43,975 nt of DNA from Planctomycetota bacterium (GTDB lineage Bacteria; Planctomycetota; Phycisphaerae; Sedimentisphaerales; Anaerobacaceae). The stretch spans positions 1-43,975 of the forward strand of contig VRUK01000045.1 in the NCBI GenBank assembly GCA_019456195.1, written 5' to 3'. Under the pieces are notes generated by a model. That model was not told where the DNA came from. It ran no database searches and worked only from the letters and a program-made list of their open reading frames with translations. Position numbers and translations under genes: made by a program. This document shows positions 1 through 7,719 of the stretch, in pieces (position 1 is the first letter of the stretch; the number at the start of each line of letters is the position of its first letter).

Positions 1-40
1 CAGATTGTTGTAAAATAATCGGTATCGTACGGAGAAAAAT

Positions 41-69
41 ATGCTTTTTAACCGTGTAAATGGGAAATG
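41..69 (+). repeat. Copy 1 of a 29-base repeat that opens a short ORF
   Basis: This 29-base stretch matches positions 9659-9687 at 24 of 29 bases. Both copies begin with ATG and open a short frame: here 21 codons (41-106) starting MLFNRVNGK, there 18 codons starting MFFKRVNRK. A GGAG at 31-34 precedes this ATG at a ribosome-binding distance. The short frame overlaps the methyltransferase start out of frame. Whether it is translated, is a leader peptide, or is only the edge of a dispersed repeat cannot be told from two copies. Confidence 0.5.
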
Positions 70-891
70 TCAGATAATGGTAGATTCAACATGTCAGACA
101 AGCTAAGGTTTTGGGAATCATGGTCGCCATACTGGTCGTATATAGAGGATAACTATCTTGATTTGGATAGCATCGACAGACTTGCCTCCATGATTAATGA
201 TCCTGCTCTGGTCATTGGGGCCGGACAAGGGATTTTAGTGGAAGCATTACGCAACAAAGGACTAACTGTTGACGGTATCGACGCCGAGCCGGAAATGGTT
301 GCTTATGCCGCCAGGCGAAGAAACCTGGATATCATTTTGGCAAATGGCGGGAAGATGCCTGTCGATGATAACACTTACCGAACAGCCGTCATCGCAACAG
401 GTGTAATTGATTTCCTGGACGATGAAGAACAAATACGCTCGATACTGAACGAGGCTGTGCGAGTAACGGAGGATAATGGAAAAGTCTTTATTGCTTTCTA
501 TCGACTTCAAGCTCAAGCCGAGGAGCTTATGAGATACGTAGGGCTGCTCACAGATGACAGCAGGTGGCGTATAAGGGGGATGTTTGAATTATTCAGACTC
601 AAACCCATTGATCTTGTCAAAGCTGTTGCAAAGGAAGCAAATGTCAGCTTTGCCGGCGCTTTCTTCAAGTTACTTAGACTCCGGATGCGTATGCCTCGAA
701 AAGAAAATAAAGCCATAAAACGATGGACTGAGATGTGGGAAAAAATTGATAACCCCCGCCAACTGATTGCCTCCGTACCCGACTCTCTACCCTGTCGAAA
801 TGAAGAAAGTATCAGAACCCTCTTCGATAACCTCGATATCCCAATCAAAGAAATGTTCCAATCCACTTCCTGTTTGACGGCTCAGATCTGA
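67..891 (+). CDS. Class I SAM-dependent methyltransferase
   Basis: The 274-residue protein has the order of a class I (Rossmann-fold) methyltransferase: an N-terminal helix with FWESW, a glycine-rich SAM-binding motif I (VIGAGQG, about residues 50-56), an acidic motif II end (GIDAEPEM, about 75-82), a motif III region (ANGGKMPVDDNTYRTAV), and a motif IV/post-I core with TGVIDFLDD. The substrate is not identifiable; small metabolites, quinones or lipids are all possible. The start at 67 has only a weak GGG next to it; the ATG at 91 (MSDKLRFWESW) is an equally plausible start. No signal peptide or membrane helix, so probably cytoplasmic. The frame stops at 891 and is followed in the same frame by a fragment of an unrelated protease gene. 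Confidence 0.8.
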   Translation: MSDNGRFNMSDKLRFWESWSPYWSYIEDNYLDLDSIDRLASMINDPALVIGAGQGILVEALRNKGLTVDGIDAEPEMVAYAARRRNLDIILANGGKMPVDDNTYRTAVIATGVIDFLDDEEQIRSILNEAVRVTEDNGKVFIAFYRLQAQAEELMRYVGLLTDDSRWRIRGMFELFRLKPIDLVKAVAKEANVSFAGAFFKLLRLRMRMPRKENKAIKRWTEMWEKIDNPRQLIASVPDSLPCRNEESIRTLFDNLDIPIKEMFQSTSCLTAQI

Positions 892-894
892 CAG

Positions 895-1035
895 GGCATT
901 GTGGTTAATGAATGTTGGCGGCAGATGCGGGAGTTCTTCTATGTTCCTAATATGCATGGCGTTGACTGGAAGGCAATGCGTGAACGTTACGAACCTTTGG
1001 TTGCTCATGTGAATCACCGGGCGGATTTGACTTAA
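895..1035 (+). pseudogene. Relic of a tricorn-type protease (C1 domain fragment)
   Basis: Read from 895 this open stretch gives a peptide containing [18 protein letters not shown], then [14 protein letters not shown] and NHRADLT, ending at TAA 1033-1035. It resembles, from memory, the conserved stretch before the core peptidase region of tricorn protease homologues (W-R-x-M-R-D-F-F-Y-x-x-N-M-H-G-V-D-W). No start codon with a ribosome-binding site and no propeller or peptidase core are present, so this is a 47-codon remnant. It is in the same frame as the upstream methyltransferase, separated by its TGA stop. Confidence 0.7.
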
Positions 1036-1053
1036 TTGTTCTTTAATCAAATC

Positions 1054-1087
1054 AAAAAGCCCTGCAGCTTTCCACAGGGCTTTTTTT
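1054..1087. terminator. Bidirectional rho-independent terminator
   Basis: An 11-bp perfect stem (AAAAAGCCCTG at 1054-1064 with CAGGGCTTTTT at 1075-1085) with a 10-base loop is bounded by an A-run on the left and a T-run (1081-1087) on the right. It can therefore stop transcription in both directions. It sits between the + strand methyltransferase/relic and the convergent - strand gene ending at 1124. Confidence 0.9.
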
Positions 1088-1123
1088 GCTTAGTTATTCT
1101 TTACGGACGAATTTCTTTTATTA

Positions 1124-1879
1124 CTATACAACCAAATCAACCGGTTCGTTAGTTGGCTGTTCGGCAGCGAGAGTGTTGAGGCCATATAGATCGTTGTAGA
1201 TGGCGAGGAACTTTTCGTAGGCGACGCCGTTTCCGTTCGGCTCGGACAACTCGGGAAGGATTTGAAGGTCGGTAACCGCCTGAGTAAGCTCGTCCGCAGC
1301 AGCGGTAAAAGCAGACTGCAAATTATCAAGAAATGTTTGCCAGGGCAACTCAGTTGTGTCGCCGTCTTCGGTCTCAGATATAGTAGGTTCCTCTGGTGTT
1401 TTTACAGGAGGTGCAAATAAATCCCGCAGAGCTTCGACAAAATCATCAAAGGCGGTGGTTAAATCAGCAGCCGGTTCATTAAATGTATTATGAAGGTTCA
1501 TCACGCCTTCACTTTGCTCCGGAGTCAGCTCATTATCACCTTCGAGGAACCCAGTAACAACACCACCGACGGATTGAAGAACACCGCCCACTTTTTCAGC
1601 AGCTACGGTCTGTACTTTTGCGGCCTCGATTGCGGCCAGCTCTTCGAAAAAGTTTATCCGAAGTCGAACATCCGATACGCCCTTGAAATGGCCATCCAGA
1701 AGATTACGCAATACGCCCTTTTCAGTATCATTTTCCTGAAGCTCGATTGATGAAGGTTCTTCTATTTGAGCGGGATCGGGTGGATATTGAGAGGTTTGTT
1801 CAACTTCGGGATCGACCGGTTCCGGCGTTTTGGGTTTAATAAACGGCTTTGCCTGTAAGCTTATTCCATCGATTTTCAT
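1124..1879 (-). CDS. Acidic protein of unknown function
   Basis: I do not recognise this family. The 251-residue product starts MKIDGISLQAKPF and is followed by a Pro/Glu-rich stretch (about residues 15-50), then a helical, strongly acidic body with few aromatic or cysteine residues. There is no signal peptide or membrane helix. The frame is open 10 codons further upstream, but the ATG at 1879 has a GGGGGC ribosome-binding-like sequence about 8 bases before it, so I chose it. The gene is alone on its strand and converges on the terminator at 1054-1087. It may be a lineage-specific protein. Confidence 0.6.
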   Translation of the reverse strand: MKIDGISLQAKPFIKPKTPEPVDPEVEQTSQYPPDPAQIEEPSSIELQENDTEKGVLRNLLDGHFKGVSDVRLRINFFEELAAIEAAKVQTVAAEKVGGVLQSVGGVVTGFLEGDNELTPEQSEGVMNLHNTFNEPAADLTTAFDDFVEALRDLFAPPVKTPEEPTISETEDGDTTELPWQTFLDNLQSAFTAAADELTQAVTDLQILPELSEPNGNGVAYEKFLAIYNDLYGLNTLAAEQPTNEPVDLVV

Positions 1880-2058
1880 AAACTGCCCCCTGCAAATTAT
1901 CGAGAACATATTCCAAGTACATTATCGGCAGTGGGGCCAAAGACTTTAGTAAAAAGCCAATTTTTGCCAAATTAAAGTATTATAAGCTACCTTGAATAAG
2001 TTTTTTTAACAATAATTTGTATGAAGTTTCGATGGAAATGACAAACATTGTATAGAGA

Positions 2059-2087
2059 TTGACAAAGGCTGGCTGGAGGGTTAAGAT
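2059..2087 (+). promoter_or_regulatory. Sigma-70-type promoter of the duplicated-domain protein gene
   Basis: TTGACA (2059-2064) and TAAGAT (2082-2087) are separated by 17 bases. The expected start of transcription is about 2094, some 50 bases before the ATG at 2147. The remaining bases between 1910 and 2146 show no gene. Confidence 0.6.
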
Positions 2088-2146
2088 TTTTTTGTTACGA
2101 ACAGCGAGGCCGGTGCCTTTTATATATAGAAAGGAGGCATAAGAAA

Positions 2147-3145
2147 ATGTGCAAAAGACAAACAAACCGAATGGGGCGGGAATTAAAGAGGGCCGTTTTT
2201 GTTTTGCTGGTACTCGGAAGCTCGGCGGGGACAATATGGGCGATAGCGAACGGATATGCGGGAAGAGCCCAAGGGCTGGCCGAGGAGATTGTCCTTAATG
2301 CAGAGGAGCTTAGAGATGCAACGAGCGGGCCGGGTTACAATCGCATCGAGGTGGATGAGATTCTCGGCGAGTTGAAAGAACTGATTAGTGAATATGAAGA
2401 AGTAATGGTCTTTGCCGAAAGCCCCTATCCGGGAGAAATCGTTCTGGGCAGCACGCCGGGTGGTAACAGTACCTGGCTCGAAGCGCTGTGCAGCACTCGA
2501 TATGATGGGCCGCTAAAGGAAATACAAATAAGAAGGGCGGGAAACAGGGCGAACTACCTGAGAATCAATGACATTGAGATTACATACAGTACGCCGGAGG
2601 GATGGGGACGGGAGACCTTCAACAAAGACGGCAGAGTCAAGCTGTATAGCGGCGGTGTGTTCAAATTAGCCCTGCCCAGACCGATGCGGATAAGACGGAT
2701 TCGGATTAGAATCAATCATGAATCGACCGGGCTGGAGATTTCCGGGATTCCATATTATCCCGAGGGGGCCCCGCGTTTTCCGAGAAGGATGCGCCGTTCG
2801 GCCGTAGAGGATCGCGGTCCGTCAGAGGTGCTGTTAGGGACAACACCGGCAGGCAACAGTACCTGGCTCGAAACTCTGTGCAGTAATCCCTCTCATAGAC
2901 CCATAAGAGAGATACAGTTGAAGAGGACGGGCAGGAAGACATCGTATATTAGAATCAACGATATCGAGGTTACGTATCTGACGCCTGCGGGAAGACGTAA
3001 AGAAGTATTCAATAAAAACGGAAGGGTCAAGCTATACCACGATAAGATTTTCAAACTATCTCTACCGCGGCCGATGAGGATTGTCAACATTCGTATTCTG
3101 GTCAGTCACAAATCGACGGGATTGGAGGTCCATGGTGTTTATTAG
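2147..3145 (+). CDS. Exported or membrane-anchored protein with two copies of one domain
   Basis: I do not recognise the family with certainty. The 332-residue protein has a basic N-terminus and one hydrophobic segment (about 15-33, VFVLLVLGSSAGTIW) that is a signal anchor or signal peptide, then a helical acidic stretch (about 40-90). Two homologous domains follow, about 95-205 and 222-332. Each starts with VLG(S/T)TP(G/A)GNSTWLE, continues with LRINDIE(I/V)TY and FNK(D/N)GRVKLY, and ends with LPRPMRI and STGLE. The pattern of alternating strands suggests a beta-sandwich, perhaps related to small secreted domains such as DUF2541, but that is a guess. A strong AAGGAGG (2131-2137) lies 9 bases before the ATG, and a promoter lies at 2059-2087. 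Confidence 0.75.
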   Translation: MCKRQTNRMGRELKRAVFVLLVLGSSAGTIWAIANGYAGRAQGLAEEIVLNAEELRDATSGPGYNRIEVDEILGELKELISEYEEVMVFAESPYPGEIVLGSTPGGNSTWLEALCSTRYDGPLKEIQIRRAGNRANYLRINDIEITYSTPEGWGRETFNKDGRVKLYSGGVFKLALPRPMRIRRIRIRINHESTGLEISGIPYYPEGAPRFPRRMRRSAVEDRGPSEVLLGTTPAGNSTWLETLCSNPSHRPIREIQLKRTGRKTSYIRINDIEVTYLTPAGRRKEVFNKNGRVKLYHDKIFKLSLPRPMRIVNIRILVSHKSTGLEVHGVY

Positions 3146-3235
3146 TCTTCCAAAGAGAGCTAAGGGGGTATAATTATAAAATCCGGGCCGCTTTGGCCTG
3201 TATCATAAATCAGCTCCATATACATCATTTTTTTG

Positions 3236-3264
3236 TTGACTTTGTCAAGTCCGGTTATTAGTAT
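3236..3264 (+). promoter_or_regulatory. Sigma-70-type promoter upstream of the subtilase gene
   Basis: TTGACT (3236-3241) and TAGTAT (3259-3264) are spaced by 17 bases; a TATAAT also overlaps at 3262-3267 but would need a 20-base spacer. The predicted start near 3272 leaves a leader of about 220 bases before the ATG at 3491. Confidence 0.55.
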
Positions 3265-3320
3265 AATAGTAACAGTTCTCGTGCGATTAGATAGGTATCA
3301 GAAGGAGGGGAGAAATGTTA

Positions 3321-3434
3321 CCCCGAGCCATAAACCTGCCTTTTACTGCTTCGAGAGCAACCAGAGGACATTGCCTGGAAAGCAGGCTTTAAAACAGCGA
3401 ATATATCGTCCGGCTCCGAGTTGGGGGTTATGGC
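3321..3434 (+). promoter_or_regulatory. Possible structured 5' leader of the subtilase gene
   Basis: Visible pairings are GCCATAA (3327-3333) with TTATGGC (3428-3434) as an outer stem, and two inner hairpins: TGCT/AGCA around a TCGAG loop (about 3347-3359) and GCCTG/CAGGC around 3373-3387. GAGCC (3325-3329) can instead pair with GGCTC (3412-3416), which excludes the outer stem. I could not match it to a riboswitch class I know. Short pairings arise by chance, so confidence is low. Confidence 0.25.
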
Positions 3435-3490
3435 TGGCGAGTCGCTGGTATTAGAGCGGACGAAAGAAACAACGTGAAAGGACGGAGAAA

Positions 3491-6400
3491 ATGGGCACAA
3501 ATAACACAAACCCAAGCCGGTTGATAGTGAAAGCAGGATTCTTGATTTTGGGGGCAGCCGTGCTGATTGCGGCCGGGGGAATATTGAGAGCCGAGTCTTC
3601 TTCGGGGGAAAAGGACCCTACAGCGTCCATAGCTAAGAATAAAGAGCAGCGTGCTCGTACCAAACAAAATTACGTACAGGGCCAGGTTATAGTCAAGCTC
3701 AAAGACGACCAATCAAGCGGAATATCTCTTTTATCGCAATCCGGCTCTTCAACAGCTATTCGAGACAAAACCATCCTCCGTCGCCTTGAAAGTGAATATG
3801 GAGTATATGAAGAATATCCAATTTTCAAGGGCGCCCACGAGCAGCCGGCAAGTCAGACACGGGGCCAAATCAGTCTCGCTTCAGCAACAGAACCAAAGGA
3901 GCGTTCGACAAGCGGCAAATTGTCACGGTCCTATCTTTTGAAAACCGCCGAAAAAGTCCAGGGCATCTGCGGGCGGCTCAACGAGGATTCTGAGGTGGAA
4001 TATGCCCAGCCAAACTACATTTATACAACCTGTTCCGATCCAAATGATCCGGAGTTTCCCGACCAGTATGCCCATCAATTAATCCAAATGTCCGACGCCT
4101 GGGACATTTCGACAGGCAGCCGCGATGTAGTGGTCGCGGTTATGGATACGGGCGTTGATATTAATCATCCCGACCTTAAAGACAATATCTGGATTAACGC
4201 CGGCGAGATTCCCAATAACGATATTGATGACGACGAGAACGGCTTTGTCGATGACATTCACGGGTGGAACTTCGAGGATGACAGTAATGATGTTATTCCG
4301 GAGCCGGATTTCTGGTCGGGGGTTGCCGGCCACGGTACAAATGTTGCCGGGGTGATAGCCGCGGTGGGTAATAACGGTATAGGTGTTTCCGGCATCAACT
4401 GGCAATGCAGCATAATGGCCTTGCGTCTGAGTCTTATGATTACCTCTGAGGAGGTTGCTTTGGGCCTGGATTATGCAGCGGCTAACGGCGCCGATGTGCT
4501 TAATATGAGTTTCGGCTCCGACGAATTCGGACCGGATGGAGACCCAATCGTCAAAGAAGCGATTGACAATGCTTATGCTCAGGGTGTCCTGCTGACAGCC
4601 AGTGCCGGCAACGCCGACACGACGAAGCCGAATTATCCGGCGGCGTATTACAATGTCATGGCGGTCGCCTCTACAAACGGCGAAGACATTAAGACCGGTC
4701 ACAGCAGTTTCGGAACCTGGGTGGATATTACCGCACCGGGCACGGACATTGTTACAACGGACCTTGACGGCGAATATATTGCCACGGCGGGAACCTCATT
4801 TTCGGCGCCTTATGTCGGAGCGGTAGGCGCGCTGGTGATGTCTCATAGGCCGGAGCTGACAAACGTGGAGGTCAGGGCCATTATGGAAAATACTACGGAC
4901 CCCGTTTATTACGGGGACATCAATCCCGTTCAGGGCTATATCGGTACAGGACGTGTCAATGCCTATGAAGCTCTTATTGCGGCGGACCAGAGGCATCCCC
5001 TCGGTGAGATCGCTGCACCGAGACAGGAACAGATATTCGCATCGGACGGCAACGACATCCCTATAGTGCTGTTTGTCCATGGGGATTCCTATCGACTTGA
5101 GTACACACCATACGGAAATGAAGACTGGCAATTGCTCGACGATAACAGTGCCCTTGCGGATCCCAACGGTCTTGTCCATCTCTCATTTGCCAATCCCGGC
5201 ACTGGTGTATTCGAATTGCGTCTTAGCGTAGAAACAGACGGGGCCACGCACATCGACCGAAAGACATTCGGCCTGGAATATGCACCCAACCTGGCCCCAT
5301 GGCCAATACCGGAAGATGCCGAAGAAGCGGACGATTGGTATTACGGCAGTCCTTTATGCCTCGATGTGGATGGTGACGGTCGAAATGAAATCGTTCAGGC
5401 ATCGTCATTTTGGGATAGCAGTTCGTACCGGTCGCAAGGCGGAATAACTATCTGGAAAGAAGACGGAACGACTCTTCCCAACTGGCCCAAGGCCCCGGGG
5501 GAAAACTCATGGGACGTTTCGGCCTCCGGACTGGGGGTCGGAGACATCGACGGAGACGGCGACTACGAGATCATTGCAGTAGATGACTGGGATGTCATGG
5601 TCTATGCCTGGCACGTGGAGACCGGTGAATTAGTAGATGGCGACTGGCCTTTGCCGCTCGGCGAATGGTACGCCTTTATAATCGGAAGTCCCATCCTTGC
5701 AGACCTCGACGGCGACGGCGACAGCGAAATTATCGTAGCCCTTGACGAGGAATCCAGGGAAAGCGACGGCTTATATGCCATCCAGGCAGACGGTACGTTT
5801 CTATGGCAGCGACGTTATACCTCCGAAGGCCCGATGAGCGTTGCGGATTTTGACGGTGACGGGGACGTGGAGATTGCCCTTTGTGGATATGGACCGGGCA
5901 TCACCCGTGTCTATACATTTATTCTGGACCACAACGGCCAGCAAATCAAGAGATGGCGAGGCGGAAGTGAGAAGGGAACGGCCATCGTTGACCTGGACGG
6001 CGACGGGGAGATGGAGCTTGTTTTCTGCACTGAAGACAATGTGATGGCGGTCCATATCGACGGCAGCACGGTTTGGGAAGCCAGAGTTGGCGAGCTGTTG
6101 GGCGAGGACGGCGCCCTGAGTGTGGGAGACGTTGACGGTGACGGTTTGAGTGAAGTTTATGTTACCAGCTATGTCGAAGCGGACGGATTTGCATTCAGTC
6201 TAATTCATGCCTTCGACCATCAGGGCAAAGAGCTTTCCGATACCGGCTTTCCCAAAACGATGATGGGCAATGCGTCTTACAGTACACCTCTAATCGGCGA
6301 TATTGACGGCGACGGACAGAAGGAGCTTGTGGTGAGTGCGACTGGTGCACCGATGATGGCCTGGGAAGCAGATGGCTCGGTAACGCCGGGATTTCCAATG

Positions 6401-7375
6401 TTCGGCCTTACTACCGACTATTTAACATCGGCCGTGCTCGAGGACCTCGACAAGGACGGTGATATTGAGATGATGTTGAACGGCTATGATTTTCAATTCC
6501 ACGTAATTGACCTGCCTGGCTCGTACAATCCCGATATAATCGACTGGGGCTCAGCCAGGCATGACCCGCAGAACTCGGGATGGGCCTCGAAGAGTCCTGA
6601 ACTGAACCCCTTAGACGCACCGGACGAAATCAGGCCCGGAGAAAGGCTCGAACTGACGTTGAGCGCTACGAATCCGATGAATGCCGACCTTGACTTCTTT
6701 GTGGGCAATTTACCGGAAGGGGCTTATTATGACGCCAATACTTTGAGTGTTTTCTGGAAACCGGCCGCAGACCAGGCTTTTCACAGCTATACCTTCTCTT
6801 TCCTCGTTACCGACGGCATCCGGCAGAACAGCCTGAGTCACTCAGTTGAAGTGGTTATGGACGCTATCTACTACACTAATATGGATACGGACCCCGAATG
6901 GCTGCTCGACGAAGGATGGGCCTGGGGGCCCCCAACTTCTCAGGGCTCATGGAACGGCGATCCGAACAACGGGTATATGGGCGAGAACGTCTTAGGGTAT
7001 GCACTCGACGGCGACTATGAAAATAATATGGCCGAAACGCAGTATGCAACTACCGGCGCCATTAATTGCGAAGGTTACCAGAACGTCAGGCTGAGCTTCC
7101 GCCGGTGGCTCGGGGTCGAATCGCCCTATGATTATGCCGATGTGCAGATATCGAACGACGGCAGCAACTGGGTGGATTTGTGGACGGTCGGCTATTCTCA
7201 TATCTCGGATAGCCTCTGGCAGTTAGTTGAGTATGCGATTCCGGCCTCTGTCGCAGACAACCAGCCAACGGTCTATTTCCGCTGGGGTATCGGCCCGACG
7301 GACGATTCAGTAACTTATCCCGGCTGGAACATAGACGATGTCCAGGTCGCAGGTGACAGCATCCAGGGCAATTAA
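3491..7375 (+). CDS. Secreted subtilisin-like (S8) protease with FG-GAP-like repeats
   Basis: The 1294-residue precursor has an N-terminal signal sequence (hydrophobic about 11-32), a propeptide region with VQGQVIVKLKDD (about 62-73), and an S8 catalytic domain (about 195-500). The triad is Asp219 (VMDTGVD), His281 (GHGTNVAG) and Ser436 (GTSFSAP), with the oxyanion Asn374 in SAGN. After a linker, eight DxDGDG-type calcium-binding repeats spaced about 50 residues lie near 624, 685, 738, 786, 834, 881, 937 and 986 (the last is DLDKDGD); this matches FG-GAP/VCBS beta-propeller repeats. Next come an Ig-like segment (about 1030-1130) and a C-terminal jelly-roll-like domain with WNIDDVQV near the end. 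It probably acts outside the cell on protein, with the repeats for substrate or surface binding. The start has GAAAGGACGGAG upstream. The protease call is secure; the substrate is unknown. Confidence 0.92.
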   Translation: MGTNNTNPSRLIVKAGFLILGAAVLIAAGGILRAESSSGEKDPTASIAKNKEQRARTKQNYVQGQVIVKLKDDQSSGISLLSQSGSSTAIRDKTILRRLESEYGVYEEYPIFKGAHEQPASQTRGQISLASATEPKERSTSGKLSRSYLLKTAEKVQGICGRLNEDSEVEYAQPNYIYTTCSDPNDPEFPDQYAHQLIQMSDAWDISTGSRDVVVAVMDTGVDINHPDLKDNIWINAGEIPNNDIDDDENGFVDDIHGWNFEDDSNDVIPEPDFWSGVAGHGTNVAGVIAAVGNNGIGVSGINWQCSIMALRLSLMITSEEVALGLDYAAANGADVLNMSFGSDEFGPDGDPIVKEAIDNAYAQGVLLTASAGNADTTKPNYPAAYYNVMAVASTNGEDIKTGHSSFGTWVDITAPGTDIVTTDLDGEYIATAGTSFSAPYVGAVGALVMSHRPELTNVEVRAIMENTTDPVYYGDINPVQGYIGTGRVNAYEALIAADQRHPLGEIAAPRQEQIFASDGNDIPIVLFVHGDSYRLEYTPYGNEDWQLLDDNSALADPNGLVHLSFANPGTGVFELRLSVETDGATHIDRKTFGLEYAPNLAPWPIPEDAEEADDWYYGSPLCLDVDGDGRNEIVQASSFWDSSSYRSQGGITIWKEDGTTLPNWPKAPGENSWDVSASGLGVGDIDGDGDYEIIAVDDWDVMVYAWHVETGELVDGDWPLPLGEWYAFIIGSPILADLDGDGDSEIIVALDEESRESDGLYAIQADGTFLWQRRYTSEGPMSVADFDGDGDVEIALCGYGPGITRVYTFILDHNGQQIKRWRGGSEKGTAIVDLDGDGEMELVFCTEDNVMAVHIDGSTVWEARVGELLGEDGALSVGDVDGDGLSEVYVTSYVEADGFAFSLIHAFDHQGKELSDTGFPKTMMGNASYSTPLIGDIDGDGQKELVVSATGAPMMAWEADGSVTPGFPMFGLTTDYLTSAVLEDLDKDGDIEMMLNGYDFQFHVIDLPGSYNPDIIDWGSARHDPQNSGWASKSPELNPLDAPDEIRPGERLELTLSATNPMNADLDFFVGNLPEGAYYDANTLSVFWKPAADQAFHSYTFSFLVTDGIRQNSLSHSVEVVMDAIYYTNMDTDPEWLLDEGWAWGPPTSQGSWNGDPNNGYMGENVLGYALDGDYENNMAETQYATTGAINCEGYQNVRLSFRRWLGVESPYDYADVQISNDGSNWVDLWTVGYSHISDSLWQLVEYAIPASVADNQPTVYFRWGIGPTDDSVTYPGWNIDDVQVAGDSIQGN

Positions 7376-7425
7376 ATATTGATTCCGTCAGACGACACCG
7401 GATTTTCGCTGCGCTTCAATATTTA
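7373..7425 (+). repeat. 10-base inverted repeat at the end of the subtilase gene
   Basis: TAAATATTGA (7373-7382, which includes the stop codon) is the exact reverse complement of TCAATATTTA (7416-7425), with 33 bases between. It could form a hairpin that protects the mRNA end or slows transcription, but there is no T-run, so I do not call it a terminator. Confidence 0.4.
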
Positions 7426-7719
7426 CTATTTAAGGCAAGTGGTGCGAAAAATAGCGCCCTACGTAGAGATAATCATCCCAGTGGGAAATTGAGAACTGCG
7501 GATTCTCCGTGATACTTTCTTGCGGCTTTGTCGTAGGCTTTAGTTTTTCAGTGTGCGCGTTTGTAGTCGAAAATCTGCGGAAATTTCGCCTATTTCAACA
7601 TCAAAAACACACCACTACAGCATCTTTATGGTAAAATCATGAGAATTGCGGGATTTTTTGAACAATTAGTGTAACGAAAAAGCGTAACTATCGTCTATGT
7701 ATCAAACGAACGATATTTT
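7376..7719 (+). other. 344-base intergenic region before the sigma factor gene
   Basis: No gene is seen. It contains the right arm of the inverted repeat at 7373-7425 and, at its end, a promoter of ECF type (7671-7697). The middle part (about 7430-7650) shows no feature I can support. Confidence 0.5.
7671..7697 (+). promoter_or_regulatory. ECF-sigma-type promoter, likely autoregulatory
   Basis: GTAAC (7671-7675) and CGTCTA (7692-7697) are separated by 16 bases. ECF sigma factors usually recognise a -35 with an AAC core and a -10 with CGTC at this spacing. It lies directly before the ECF-type gene at 7720, with the start of transcription expected about 15 bases before the ATG. Autoregulation is inferred from this position. 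Confidence 0.5.

Larger units (their letters stand above)
3146..3490 (+). other. 345-base intergenic region: promoter and possible structured leader
   Basis: No convincing gene is seen; the 73-codon frame here (3233-3454) has no family features. The region holds the promoter at 3236-3264 and a leader of about 220 bases with paired segments (see 3321-3434), then a GAAAGGACGGAG ribosome-binding region just before the protease start at 3491. Confidence 0.6.

Noticed and set aside
3321..3434. Cyclic-di-GMP or other known riboswitch in the subtilase leader
   Set aside because: I compared it with the riboswitch consensus patterns I know and found no match; only generic pairings are present.
4079..4702. 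207-codon frame on the - strand inside the subtilase gene
   Set aside because: It lies opposite the catalytic domain, whose triad is intact in the + strand reading.
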